Source: Pseudomonas fluorescens
GTDB lineage: Bacteria > Pseudomonadota > Gammaproteobacteria > Pseudomonadales > Pseudomonadaceae
Direction of reading: 5' to 3'
Length of the DNA stretch: 64,000 nucleotides
Assembly: GCF_019212185.1 (NCBI RefSeq)
Contig: NZ_CP078138.1
Coordinates: forward strand, 2,338,501-2,402,500
The notes beneath the pieces were generated by a model, which searched no databases, had not been told where the DNA came from, and worked only from the letters and a program-made list of their open reading frames with translations. Of the stretch, positions 42,070 to 48,835 are shown piece after piece. Each line of letters begins with the position of its first letter. The stretch's first letter is position 1. The position numbers and the translations under genes are program-made.

Positions 42070-42199
42070 CCCTCAGCGCTTCCTGGTCAACCTTAATGCC
42101 TTCACTTGTAAGCGTGATCAGCGCTGACGGGAACTGCCCGCCAGCTATCAAGGCATTGAGCGTATCGCTTGCAAGCTGCTTAGAAGATTTTTCAGTCAT
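41987..42199 (-). CDS. Small phage protein on the opposite strand
   Basis: A 70-residue protein beginning Met-Thr-Glu-Lys-Ser-Ser-Lys, with Asp-Thr-Leu-Asn-Ala-Leu-Ile-Ala-Gly-Gly. GGAGG lies 6 bases before the ATG at 42199, as good as any in the region. It is the only leftward gene in this block and overlaps its convergent neighbour by 83 bp. Function unknown. Confidence 0.55.
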   Translation of the reverse strand: MTEKSSKQLASDTLNALIAGGQFPSALITLTSEGIKVDQEALRAIEAQLREYYSTGPYAPVPPASLNIRF

Positions 42200-42283
42200 G
42201 TCCGGCCTCCTAGGCCTTTTCGAGTGGAATCAAAAAGCTACCACAGATGCGCCGGACACCTATAACGCCTGAACTGCAGGCAC

Positions 42284-42314
42284 AAAAAAGCCGACGGTCG
42301 AGGTCGGCTCTTTC
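42284..42314. terminator. Intrinsic terminator-like hairpin
   Basis: AGCCGAC and GTCGGCT pair around a 6-7 base loop, flanked by six A's on the left and CTTTC on the right. It is strongest on the minus strand and would shield the leftward gene at 41987; on the plus strand it is weaker, as a read-through tR-like site would be. Confidence 0.55.
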
Positions 42315-42342
42315 AACAGCTGTAAAACTTGTGGAGCAAATC

Positions 42343-42456
42343 ATGCACCATCAAACCGAATCGATCAATACCCCTGCCAATGTCGCGACACGTTTTGTGA
42401 AGTTTGAAAACGTGTCGCTTACCTACGCGCGTTCCCTGCTGGTCCGGAATTCCTGA
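42343..42456 (+). CDS. 37-residue ORF containing a perfect inverted repeat
   Basis: ATG at 42343 with GGAG 6 bases upstream; TGA two bases before the O-like gene start. The product ends Phe-Glu-Asn-Val-Ser-Leu-Thr-Tyr-Ala-Arg-Ser-Leu-Leu-Val-Arg-Asn-Ser. Inside it lies the 12-bp inverted repeat at 42385-42418, so the peptide may partly be a by-product of a conserved DNA or RNA element. Confidence 0.5.
   Translation: MHHQTESINTPANVATRFVKFENVSLTYARSLLVRNS
42385..42418. repeat. Perfect 12-bp inverted repeat GCGACACGTTTT / AAAACGTGTCGC
   Basis: Arms 42385-42396 and 42407-42418 match exactly around a 10-base spacer. A related copy with one inserted base occurs at 47888-47921. It lies 40 bp before the replication initiator gene. 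Confidence 0.7.
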
Positions 42457-42457
42457 C

Positions 42458-43426
42458 ATGCAATTCACCGTGACGATCAACCAGGCGAAAGCACTCGAGT
42501 GGGGATTGAATTCCCAGCAGGCGCTGCTGTTCGCGTTCGTCTACGGCTGCCCAAGTTGGGCGAAAGCGATGAAGACTGATGACGGTATTTTCTTTGCATT
42601 GAGCAAGGCCAAGATCGTCGAGGAGTTGCCTCTGCTGACCGACAAGCCAGACACGGCCTATCGCATGCTGAAGGCTTTGGAAGAGGCCGGTCTGATCGAG
42701 CTTTCCAGCACTTCAAACATCACTCTTTTCCGTCTGACCAGCAAGGCTGCCGAGTGGAACAAGAAACAGGATGGGTCGGAAAAATATCCGACCCCACCAG
42801 AGAACAAGGGTCGGAAAAAAATCCGATCTACCTCGGAAAAATCTCCGAGCAAGGTCGGAAAAAAATCCGAGCGAGGGTCGGAAAAATATCCGACAAATCA
42901 GGATACCAATAATCAGGATACCAATCAGGGTACAGGTCAGGACTTGCAGACAGCCCCGGCTGTGCCGTCGCAACCCGCCGCACTGGTCCTGATTTCGAGT
43001 GATACACCGCGGTGTGAAATCCCGATGGACATGCCAGGTCCGAAAGACCAGACCTGCAAAACGTTCAAGGCCTGGGCCAACTACGCGATGGCCTATCGGA
43101 AACGTTACGACGCATGGCCGGTGTGGAACGCGAAAGTCGCGGGGCAGGTAGGTCAGTTGGTTGACCGCCTTGGTGCCGGCGTTGCCCACCACGTCGCTGC
43201 GTACTTCCTGACAATCGACGACTCACGACTCATCAACGGCTGCCACGGCATCGGCGACTTGCTCGTCAAGGCTGAGGCCTACCACACCCAGTGGGCTACC
43301 AATCGCCGCATGAACTCGACCACTGCCCAGCAGATCGAGCGCAAGCAAGCGAACCTCACCGCTGGCATGGACGCTGCGCAGCGGATCATGCAGCGCGCGG
43401 GAGGGCAGCCCAATGAATTCCTTTGA
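42458..43426 (+). CDS. Lambda O-like replication initiator containing the origin
   Basis: A 322-residue protein. Residues 1-90 look like a winged-helix DNA-binding domain (Phe-Ala-Leu-Ser-Lys-Ala-Lys-Ile-Val-Glu-Glu-Leu, then Ala-Tyr-Arg-Met-Leu-Lys-Ala-Leu-Glu-Glu-Ala-Gly-Leu-Ile). A Ser/Lys-rich linker with repeated Ser-Glu-Lys and Lys-Lys units (about 105-150) is encoded by five iterons. The C-terminal part has Phe-Lys-Ala-Trp-Ala-Asn-Tyr-Ala. As in lambda O, the initiator should bind the iterons inside its own gene. The ATG at 42458 is chosen because it removes an N-terminal stretch shared with the upstream small ORF. Confidence 0.85.
   Translation: MQFTVTINQAKALEWGLNSQQALLFAFVYGCPSWAKAMKTDDGIFFALSKAKIVEELPLLTDKPDTAYRMLKALEEAGLIELSSTSNITLFRLTSKAAEWNKKQDGSEKYPTPPENKGRKKIRSTSEKSPSKVGKKSERGSEKYPTNQDTNNQDTNQGTGQDLQTAPAVPSQPAALVLISSDTPRCEIPMDMPGPKDQTCKTFKAWANYAMAYRKRYDAWPVWNAKVAGQVGQLVDRLGAGVAHHVAAYFLTIDDSRLINGCHGIGDLLVKAEAYHTQWATNRRMNSTTAQQIERKQANLTAGMDAAQRIMQRAGGQPNEFL
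42775..42894. repeat. Five iterons, predicted phage replication origin
   Basis: Five 18-bp near-palindromes of form GTCGGAAAAATATCCGAC lie at 42775, 42810, 42832, 42854 and 42877, with start spacings of 35, 22, 22 and 23 bp (about two helix turns). The first and last are identical. An A/T-richer stretch with AATCAGGATACC-type repeats follows to 42940, a possible unwinding region. Confidence 0.8.
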
Positions 43427-44213
43427 GCGCATGGCGCCTGACCAAATTGCGCGCCTGACCTTGGCGATCACGGCGACGGCGGAAGTACTGGGGCAGACCA
43501 TTACCTCCGAAGCCGCCGAAATGATGGCTGATGACTTAGCTGACTATCCGGCCGAAGCGGTCGCTGGCGCGCTCAAGGCCTGCCGCCGGGAGCTGACCGG
43601 CAAGCTGACATTGGCCGCCATTCTTCAGCGCGTTCAGGCTGCAGACGGCCGCCCAGGCAAGGACGAGGCATGGGCCATTGCCATGACCACCAATGATGAA
43701 TTCGAAACCGTGGTGCTGACTGATGAGATCCAGCTGGCTCTGGCCGCGGCGAAGCCTGTCCTCGATGCCGGCGACAAGATCGGCGCACGCATGGCCTTCA
43801 TCAGCGCTTACGAGCGATTCGTGGGCCAGGCCCGGGAAGACGCGAAGCCGGTCAACTGGCACGTCTCCGTGGGCTTCGACGCCAACCGTCGAATTCAGGC
43901 CGTTACCAAGGCGATGGAGTTGAAGCGCATTCCGCGTGAGCACGGCCAGAAGTATTTGGCAGACCTGAGCATTGGGCCCGTCACCGATGACGGTCGCGCA
44001 ATTGCCGGCCTGCTGACAGGAACAGTCACCCAGCCAGCACCGGCCCTTCGCAAAAAACTCGAGCTGGTGAAGAACTCGATGCTGGAAATGCGGAAGGCCA
44101 GCGCTGAAAGGAAGACCGAAATGCGGATTGAAGCGGCCAACGAGCTGGCGGATCGCCGGGCACTGCTGATCAAGCAGGCCCAGGAATTGGAAGCGAAGAG
44201 GGCGGCGCAATGA
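43413..44213 (+). CDS. Probable helicase-loader (lambda P-position) protein
   Basis: A 266-residue protein. The first 75 residues (Met-Ala-Pro-Asp-Gln-Ile-Ala-Arg-Leu, Ala-Glu-Val-Leu-Gly-Gln, Leu-Lys-Ala-Cys-Arg-Arg-Glu) form a helical domain common to phage P-type and related replication proteins. The rest is helical and Ala/Lys/Glu-rich. It overlaps the initiator gene by 14 bases, as P overlaps O in lambda. The role as DnaB loader is inferred from position and N-terminal pattern. Confidence 0.65.
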   Translation: MNSFERMAPDQIARLTLAITATAEVLGQTITSEAAEMMADDLADYPAEAVAGALKACRRELTGKLTLAAILQRVQAADGRPGKDEAWAIAMTTNDEFETVVLTDEIQLALAAAKPVLDAGDKIGARMAFISAYERFVGQAREDAKPVNWHVSVGFDANRRIQAVTKAMELKRIPREHGQKYLADLSIGPVTDDGRAIAGLLTGTVTQPAPALRKKLELVKNSMLEMRKASAERKTEMRIEAANELADRRALLIKQAQELEAKRAAQ

Positions 44214-44674
44214 CCGACTACACCGAACTGAAGCGTGCAGCTGAGCGAATAGTTGAAGTCCAGACATCGCAGGACGTACCCATCGGCATCCTGTTTGATG
44301 AGTTTGAAGCATTGGCAAGCCCTGAGGCAGTCCTGGCCCTGATCGCAGAGAGCGAGCGACTGAACGCAGAAAACAAGCAGTTGATCCTACTGGAGTGCTA
44401 CGGAGGCACGGCCCAAGCAGCGATAAATCTTCTCGCCGAGCGCGACCAGCTCAAGGCTGAACTGGAAAAGGCTGAGCTGATTGGCCGGATCGCATGCAAC
44501 TTCGACGGCTACAAGGCGGTGCTGGATGAGCGCGATCAGCTCAAGGCCGAGAACGAGGAACTGGCAACCGCAATGAGTGAGATCCTGCGCGTAACCCCGA
44601 TGGGTCTTGAAGCCTTCGGCATTGCAGCGCTGGCACTGGGTGAGCTGGGCGTGAACAAAGAGGTGCAGTCATGA
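44210..44674 (+). CDS. Ea22-like phage protein
   Basis: A 154-residue protein with repeated coiled-coil units (Glu-Arg-Asp-Gln-Leu-Lys-Ala-Glu occurs twice) and Leu-Ile-Ala-Glu-Ser-Glu-Arg-Leu-Asn-Ala-Glu-Asn-Lys, the style of Ea22-like early proteins of lambdoid phages. Start and stop both overlap neighbours by 4 bases. Function unknown. Confidence 0.65.
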   Translation: MTDYTELKRAAERIVEVQTSQDVPIGILFDEFEALASPEAVLALIAESERLNAENKQLILLECYGGTAQAAINLLAERDQLKAELEKAELIGRIACNFDGYKAVLDERDQLKAENEELATAMSEILRVTPMGLEAFGIAALALGELGVNKEVQS

Positions 44675-45141
44675 CCGACAAGATCAGCGTCAACTGCCAG
44701 GCCAAGCTCTCCGAAGCCATCACCTGCCTGACCTCCATGTTCCGCGACAAGAAGTTCGTCGTGGTTTCCCTGCGACCAGGCAAGGACCGCACGCTCGACC
44801 AGAACGCTCTGTGGTTTGCGATGTACGACCGTATCGCCAAGTCCACCGAGATGGGCGACGTGGAAGACGTGCGCCGGTACTGCAAGCTCCACATCGGCGT
44901 GCCGCTCATGCGCGGCGAAGATCCTGAGTTCCGTCAGGGCTGGGCGGAGTCATTCGTGCACCTGGACTACGAGGTAAAGCTGCGCCTGATGGGGCCGTGC
45001 GCGATGTTCGGACCGGACGGCTTCCCCGTGACCCGCTTGTTCAATCGCGCCCAGGGCGGCATGTACACCGACCGGATCGTCGACGAGTTCGGGCCGAAGG
45101 GCGTGCACTTTGCCGATCTGCTGAGCGAGGTGGCGGCATGA
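44671..45141 (+). CDS. ninB: NinB-like recombination protein (lambda Orf family)
   Basis: A 156-residue protein. Ser-Leu-Arg-Pro-Gly-Lys-Asp-Arg-Thr-Leu-Asp-Gln-Asn-Ala-Leu-Trp, then Tyr-Cys-Lys-Leu-His-Ile-Gly-Val-Pro and a C-terminal Tyr-Thr-Asp-Arg-Ile-Val-Asp-Glu-Phe match the NinB/Orf family, which binds single-stranded DNA and SSB and substitutes for RecFOR in phage recombination. It is coupled to genes on both sides. Confidence 0.85.
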   Translation: MTDKISVNCQAKLSEAITCLTSMFRDKKFVVVSLRPGKDRTLDQNALWFAMYDRIAKSTEMGDVEDVRRYCKLHIGVPLMRGEDPEFRQGWAESFVHLDYEVKLRLMGPCAMFGPDGFPVTRLFNRAQGGMYTDRIVDEFGPKGVHFADLLSEVAA

Positions 45142-45734
45142 TCCCCAAGCAACCACGTTCGAAGACATGCAAGAACCCAGCGTGCAGGGCCTCATTCGTC
45201 CCGCAGCGCCTCGGCCAGGCAGTGTGCAGCTACACCTGCGGCCTGGCCATCAAGGACGTGAACCAGGAGAGGGCGCGCAAGTCGCTGGCCCAAGTTGAGC
45301 GCCGGGAGATCAAGGTCCGCAAGGAGAAGCTGAAGAGCAGGGCGGATCACATGCGTGAGACGCAGGTGGTGTTCAACGAATTCATTCGCCTGCGGGACGC
45401 CGCTCACCCGTGCATCAGCTGTGACTCGGTTTCCACCGATGATGGCTTGATCACCGGCAGCCGCTGGGACGCCGGACACTATCGTTCCGTTGGTTCGTGC
45501 CCAGAGCTGCGCTTCGAGCCGCTCAATGTGCACCGCCAGTGTGTTCGCTGTAACCGCAATCTGTCCGGTAACGCCGTGGAGTACCGCATCCGCCTGGTGC
45601 AGCGCATCGGCGCCGAAGAGCTGGATTGGTTGGAAGGCCCTCATGAGGCCCAGCGCTACACCGTCGAAGAGTTGAAGGCCATCAAGGCCAAGTACCGAGC
45701 AATGACCAGAGAACTGAAGAGGGCTGCAGCATGA
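45138..45734 (+). CDS. ninG: NinG (Rap)-like recombination nuclease
   Basis: A 198-residue protein. An N-terminal zinc knuckle (Cys-Lys-Asn-Pro-Ala-Cys...Cys-Ser-Tyr-Thr-Cys) precedes a helical arm and a second Cys site (Cys-Ile-Ser-Cys-Asp, later His-Arg-Gln-Cys-Val-Arg-Cys-Asn) with Trp-Asp-Ala-Gly-His-Tyr, the pattern of NinG/Rap, a structure-specific endonuclease acting on recombination intermediates. The ATG at 45138 overlaps the ninB stop. Confidence 0.9.
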   Translation: MIPKQPRSKTCKNPACRASFVPQRLGQAVCSYTCGLAIKDVNQERARKSLAQVERREIKVRKEKLKSRADHMRETQVVFNEFIRLRDAAHPCISCDSVSTDDGLITGSRWDAGHYRSVGSCPELRFEPLNVHRQCVRCNRNLSGNAVEYRIRLVQRIGAEELDWLEGPHEAQRYTVEELKAIKAKYRAMTRELKRAAA

Positions 45735-46276
45735 TCTACCGTAACGTGATTTCCGCAGTAGTCCGGGCCTTGGCCTCTGAAACCATCAACTCCGCCGGCG
45801 GCTGCGACTTTGAGCCGAAGGTGCAGTGTGCCAAGCAGAAGGGGGAGATCGTCGGCAAGGAGGTGGCCTTCCTGACTGACTGCTGGGTGTTCGGGCGGCT
45901 GCACAAGTCGCTGTCGCCGGCGCACTGGCGGGCACTGGTCGCGAAGTACTCCACGCACGAAGAGCGCAAGCACGGCGCTATTCTTGAGCTGCTGAATTCG
46001 GTGAAGACGCCGGCGCCGAAACGATTCCGGGAGTGCGCCGTGCTGACCTGGGCTATTCCGCAAGTGGCGGGGACCGAGGGTAAGCGTTCTGCCGCGGTCC
46101 TGCCAGCAGCCTGGTACGACATCACGAACTGGGACAATGACGGCAAACCGGAATCGACCCGGTACCGGTGGCGGTCGTCTATCCGAAAGGCGCTCGATGA
46201 CCAGGTGAACGAGGCGCTGACTGCGGCACAAGAACTGCTCGATGCTGAAGGCCTTATCGAAAGTTGCGCGGCGTAG
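45731..46276 (+). CDS. Possible late antiterminator (Q-position) protein
   Basis: A 181-residue protein in the place of Q, directly after ninG and before the lysis genes. It has Cys-Asp-Phe-Glu-Pro-Lys-Val-Gln-Cys, Leu-Ser-Pro-Ala-His-Trp-Arg-Ala-Leu-Val-Ala-Lys-Tyr-Ser-Thr, and Thr-Arg-Tyr-Arg-Trp-Arg-Ser-Ser-Ile. I cannot identify a Q family by motif, so the late-regulator role is inferred from position. Coupled to ninG by ATGA overlap. Confidence 0.55.
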   Translation: MIYRNVISAVVRALASETINSAGGCDFEPKVQCAKQKGEIVGKEVAFLTDCWVFGRLHKSLSPAHWRALVAKYSTHEERKHGAILELLNSVKTPAPKRFRECAVLTWAIPQVAGTEGKRSAAVLPAAWYDITNWDNDGKPESTRYRWRSSIRKALDDQVNEALTAAQELLDAEGLIESCAA

Positions 46277-46400
46277 CAAAAAGCCATTGCTATGAGTGAG
46301 AAAGTGAGAGAGTATTTACCCATCCTGTCGATCTTGCGCGTTGAGGTTGCACAGTAAAGCGCGGCAAGATGTCGGGCTTTTTTATGTGAGGCAAAGGAAA

Positions 46401-46664
46401 ATGCGGACTCTCTTAATTCTAGGAATGTTGCTCTCGCCTTTGGCGCTTGCCGACATGATCGAGCCCTCACATGACTGTAATCAACCAGACGTTCCGTTTG
46501 AGTTTCAAGATCAGTATGAGCGTGAACAGTTCCAGGCTGATGTGGACGAGTACAAATCCTGCATAGCTGAATTCGTAGAAGAGCAGCAAGACGCCATTCG
46601 AAAGCACAACTCTGCAGCAGATGATGCTATTGAAGAATGGAACTCGTTTGCCCGATCGACATAA
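46401..46664 (+). CDS. Small exported acidic phage protein
   Basis: An 87-residue protein with a signal peptide (Leu-Leu-Ile-Leu-Gly-Met-Leu-Leu-Ser-Pro-Leu-Ala-Leu-Ala). The mature part is acidic and helical with two Cys (Asp-Cys-Asn, Ser-Cys-Ile). AAAGGAAA precedes the ATG at 46401. It is the first rightward gene of the late region; an envelope role is possible but not shown. Confidence 0.65.
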   Translation: MRTLLILGMLLSPLALADMIEPSHDCNQPDVPFEFQDQYEREQFQADVDEYKSCIAEFVEEQQDAIRKHNSAADDAIEEWNSFARST

Positions 46665-46682
46665 TCGTTGCACCAGTTTCAT

Positions 46683-46713
46683 AGCCTCGCCAATGTGCGG
46701 GGCTTTTTTATGC
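46683..46713 (+). terminator. Intrinsic terminator before the lysis genes
   Basis: GCCTCGC and GCGGGGC pair (one G-T) around CAATGT and are followed by six T's. Genes downstream would need antitermination or a new promoter. Confidence 0.75.
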
Positions 46714-47053
46714 CTCAAATTCAACTGTTGCCAGGGCAGCCTTCGGGGTACCTGGACGTCGATAGCCGGATAGTGCGACGTACGGAAACAACACCGGCAG
46801 CCCGCGCACCCTTACCTCACCATGCTGTCAGGGTGGCGCGAGACTGGATCAGCGAGACCGATGCAATAGGGCGTCGGCGCTGTGAATGTCTTTGGCTGGC
46901 AGCGTGGGAAGACACGCGCACCTATTCAGGGCCTCTGCATACGCAGGGGCTTTTTCGTATCTGGCACCCACGCCATTGTCTTTGCTCCGAGCGGATGAGA
47001 GAGGCGGGGAGTGCTGGACCTATTCTCGCTCTCCCCGAAAGGGAGGAATCCGG
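46714..47053. terminator. Second terminator (46931-46955) in a gene-poor leader
   Basis: No supported gene lies in this stretch; a frame starting at 46710 is open but has no ribosome site and reads through the hairpin. GCCTCTGC (46931-46938) and GCAGGGGC (46943-46950) form a stem followed by TTTTT, so with the hairpin at 46683 there are two tandem terminators, the arrangement a Q-type late leader would show. Confidence 0.6.
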
Positions 47054-47383
47054 ATGCCGCCAATGCCTGAAAAACCAGACACCTGGCTCATCGCCATGGC
47101 CTGGCTTAGCCAGCATGCCCCGATGTTCTATGCGGCGGCGCTGTCTTGCTGGATCGCCTTCCTGCGCGTCATCTACGGCGGCGGTGGAAGGCGGCAAGCC
47201 CTGCTTGAGTCCTGCCTGTGCGGTGCGATCACAGCCGGGGCGTTCCCGCTGCTTGAGTATTTCAACCTCCCATCGAGCCTTGCAGCCGCCGTCGGCGCTG
47301 TCATTGGCACCCTCGGCGTGAAGAAGGTTGCCGCCCTGGCTGACCGATTCACCGATTTCAAGTTGCCCAAGCGGCAGGAGTGA
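47054..47383 (+). CDS. Phage holin, lambda S family-like
   Basis: A 109-residue protein with three hydrophobic segments (about 14-30, 38-55, 65-85) and a basic C-terminus (Lys-Leu-Pro-Lys-Arg-Gln-Glu). Met-Pro-Glu-Lys-Pro-Asp-Thr-Trp and Gly-Gly-Gly-Arg-Arg-Gln-Ala-Leu-Leu-Glu-Ser-Cys-Leu-Cys-Gly-Ala fit the lambda-family holin PF05106. GGGAGGA sits 6 bases before the ATG. Holins open the inner membrane at lysis time. Confidence 0.85.
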   Translation: MPPMPEKPDTWLIAMAWLSQHAPMFYAAALSCWIAFLRVIYGGGGRRQALLESCLCGAITAGAFPLLEYFNLPSSLAAAVGAVIGTLGVKKVAALADRFTDFKLPKRQE

Positions 47384-47386
47384 CCC

Positions 47387-47581
47387 ATGCAACTGATCGA
47401 CAACTGGAAACAAGCGCTGAGCATGACCAGCGTTCAGGCGGGTGGTGCGATTGCTGCCCTGGGTATCGCCGAGCAGCTGATGCCATCGCTTCAGGCCGTG
47501 CTGCCTCCGATGGCTTACGGCGTGCTGGGCCTGCTGGTGATGATTGCTCGGGTGATCCTGCAGCCGAAGCTGACCAAGTAG
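47387..47581 (+). CDS. Second small holin-like membrane protein
   Basis: A 64-residue protein with two hydrophobic helices (Ala-Gly-Gly-Ala-Ile-Ala-Ala-Leu-Gly-Ile-Ala and Gly-Val-Leu-Gly-Leu-Leu-Val-Met-Ile-Ala) and a basic tail, as in class II holins. AGGAG precedes the ATG, 3 bases after the previous stop. It may be the true holin, an antiholin or a partner of the gene upstream. Confidence 0.75.
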   Translation: MQLIDNWKQALSMTSVQAGGAIAALGIAEQLMPSLQAVLPPMAYGVLGLLVMIARVILQPKLTK

Positions 47582-47630
47582 TCCATCGCCGAATTTCCCC
47601 AAATCAGCCTGTGCGCAGGCCGGAGGCTCT

Positions 47631-47879
47631 ATGAGTACTGAATACCAAGTTCGCCCTGTAACCCGATATGTAGTGACCCGCTACGAAGCCACGTCGAGCC
47701 GTCACGGATCGCTGACTGGCGCTTCGTCCAGTGTTATCGGTGAATTCGTCAACGGGCACATTGCAGATGATGTGGCTGACGGGATGGTCGCCAAGGACAT
47801 TGCTGCTGGAATCGAATCGAGCCGGTCGCGACATGGTCTGTCGCTCGGCGAGGTTCTATCCGGCAGCCGGGTCGAGTAA
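47631..47879 (+). CDS. Small protein after the holins
   Basis: An 82-residue soluble protein (Tyr-Gln-Val-Arg-Pro-Val-Thr-Arg-Tyr-Val-Val-Thr-Arg-Tyr; Gly-Glu-Phe-Val-Asn-Gly-His-Ile-Ala-Asp-Asp-Val-Ala), with GGAGG 4 bases before the ATG. It lacks a signal, membrane segment or muralytic motif, so it is neither endolysin nor spanin. Function unknown. Confidence 0.65.
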   Translation: MSTEYQVRPVTRYVVTRYEATSSRHGSLTGASSSVIGEFVNGHIADDVADGMVAKDIAAGIESSRSRHGLSLGEVLSGSRVE

Positions 47880-47887
47880 CCAAATCC

Positions 47888-47921
47888 GCGACACGTTTCG
47901 CGAATCAGCAAACTGTGTCGC
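47888..47921. repeat. Second copy of the GCGACACGTTT inverted repeat
   Basis: GCGACACGTTT (47888-47898) is identical to 11 bases of the element at 42385. The opposite arm AAACTGTGTCGC (47910-47921) has one extra base relative to a perfect repeat. It lies between the convergent genes at 47631 and 47938. Confidence 0.6.
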
Positions 47922-47937
47922 GATTCCTGGTCCAGAG

Positions 47938-48426
47938 TCAGAGCTTTCCCTGCGTTTTTAGATTGGAAAGCAGTTGATAGAGCTTGTTGAACCGACCTTT
48001 GAGCTCCTCACCGTGGGTATTCAGGAAAGCATCGAATTTTTCCTTGTCTTCGTGGGCAATAGCCTCTTCTCGAATTCGGAAACCTTCTGGTTGGGCGGTA
48101 AAAAGGTCGCGTTCAATCTCAATGGCTTGCTTGTCACGAGCAAGCAGCGTTTTAGCCAAAAAAATGGATGAGTCTATAACCCGATGGAGGGGAAGCTCCT
48201 CCGACTGACGGGACCACTGCTCCTTATAACGCATGATCTTTAGCGAAACCTCATTGGCGCTCCACTGTGAAATCCCTATCGAGAGATATCTGGCGTCGGT
48301 TTTGTCTCTACGCCAACCATCAAACTGCTTGTATGGCATGGCATAGACGGGCTGGTGATCGAGATGCTTAGGTAGCGGTGGTGAAACGGCGTAATTGTCC
48401 TTCGATGCAAACTCTTCAATGGGCAT
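47938..48426 (-). CDS. Leftward cargo protein in the late region, unknown
   Basis: A 162-residue protein of mixed charge with Trp-Arg-Arg-Asp-Lys-Thr-Asp-Ala-Arg-Tyr-Leu-Ser-Ile-Gly, Leu-Pro-Leu-His-Arg-Val-Ile-Asp-Ser-Ser-Ile-Phe-Leu-Ala-Lys, and a helical C-terminus. I recognise no domain. It follows the gene at 48484 on the same strand by 57 bases and opposes the late operon, so the pair is probably expressed on its own. Confidence 0.65.
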   Translation of the reverse strand: MPIEEFASKDNYAVSPPLPKHLDHQPVYAMPYKQFDGWRRDKTDARYLSIGISQWSANEVSLKIMRYKEQWSRQSEELPLHRVIDSSIFLAKTLLARDKQAIEIERDLFTAQPEGFRIREEAIAHEDKEKFDAFLNTHGEELKGRFNKLYQLLSNLKTQGKL

Positions 48427-48483
48427 GGATACGAGCCTATGGAAAGGGGGCGGTGTGCCGCAGGTGAGTGCGGCACGGGTTGA

Positions 48484-48714
48484 TCAAGCAGGTCGATTGA
48501 TCATGTCGATAACGGCGACGATATCGAAGGCAGTGCGGCTTTCATGGCTATTGCCCTGGAAGTTCACAGAGCCAGTGTTGAAGAGGTTCATGATCAGGCC
48601 GCAGCTGAACGTGAACTGGTGCTGGGTCGCAGTCGGGTGCCTTTCTACAACGTCAGGGTGCTTCTGCCTGATTATGTTGATGAGAAAATCCGGGTTATTG
48701 CATTTTATAGGCAT
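48484..48714 (-). CDS. Leftward cargo protein with F-N-T-G-x-V-x-F-Q-G motif
   Basis: A 76-residue protein. Leu-Ile-Met-Asn-Leu-Phe-Asn-Thr-Gly-Ser-Val-Asn-Phe-Gln-Gly-Asn is like the segment seen in small TBP-like or RNase-toxin-associated domains (F-x-T-G-x-V-x-x-Q-G). The start at 48714 gives a compact domain; the frame runs to 48807 without a ribosome site. It is paired with the gene at 47938. The similarity is from memory and weak. Confidence 0.6.
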   Translation of the reverse strand: MPIKCNNPDFLINIIRQKHPDVVERHPTATQHQFTFSCGLIMNLFNTGSVNFQGNSHESRTAFDIVAVIDMINRPA

Positions 48715-48835
48715 GTTGCTTACTCGTTTGGCTGAAAGAAATGCGCGAGCCAAAGAGCGCGACAATTGGAGAGCCCTCCTTGGCCAGTCACTGCTAAATA
48801 GTGGCACTTGGACATAATTTCAAGGGTTGTAGCAT

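Noticed and set aside
46710..47321. Open rightward frame across the lysis leader
   Set aside because: It reads through two terminator hairpins, has no ribosome site, and its codon use is unlike the true holin gene in the other frame.
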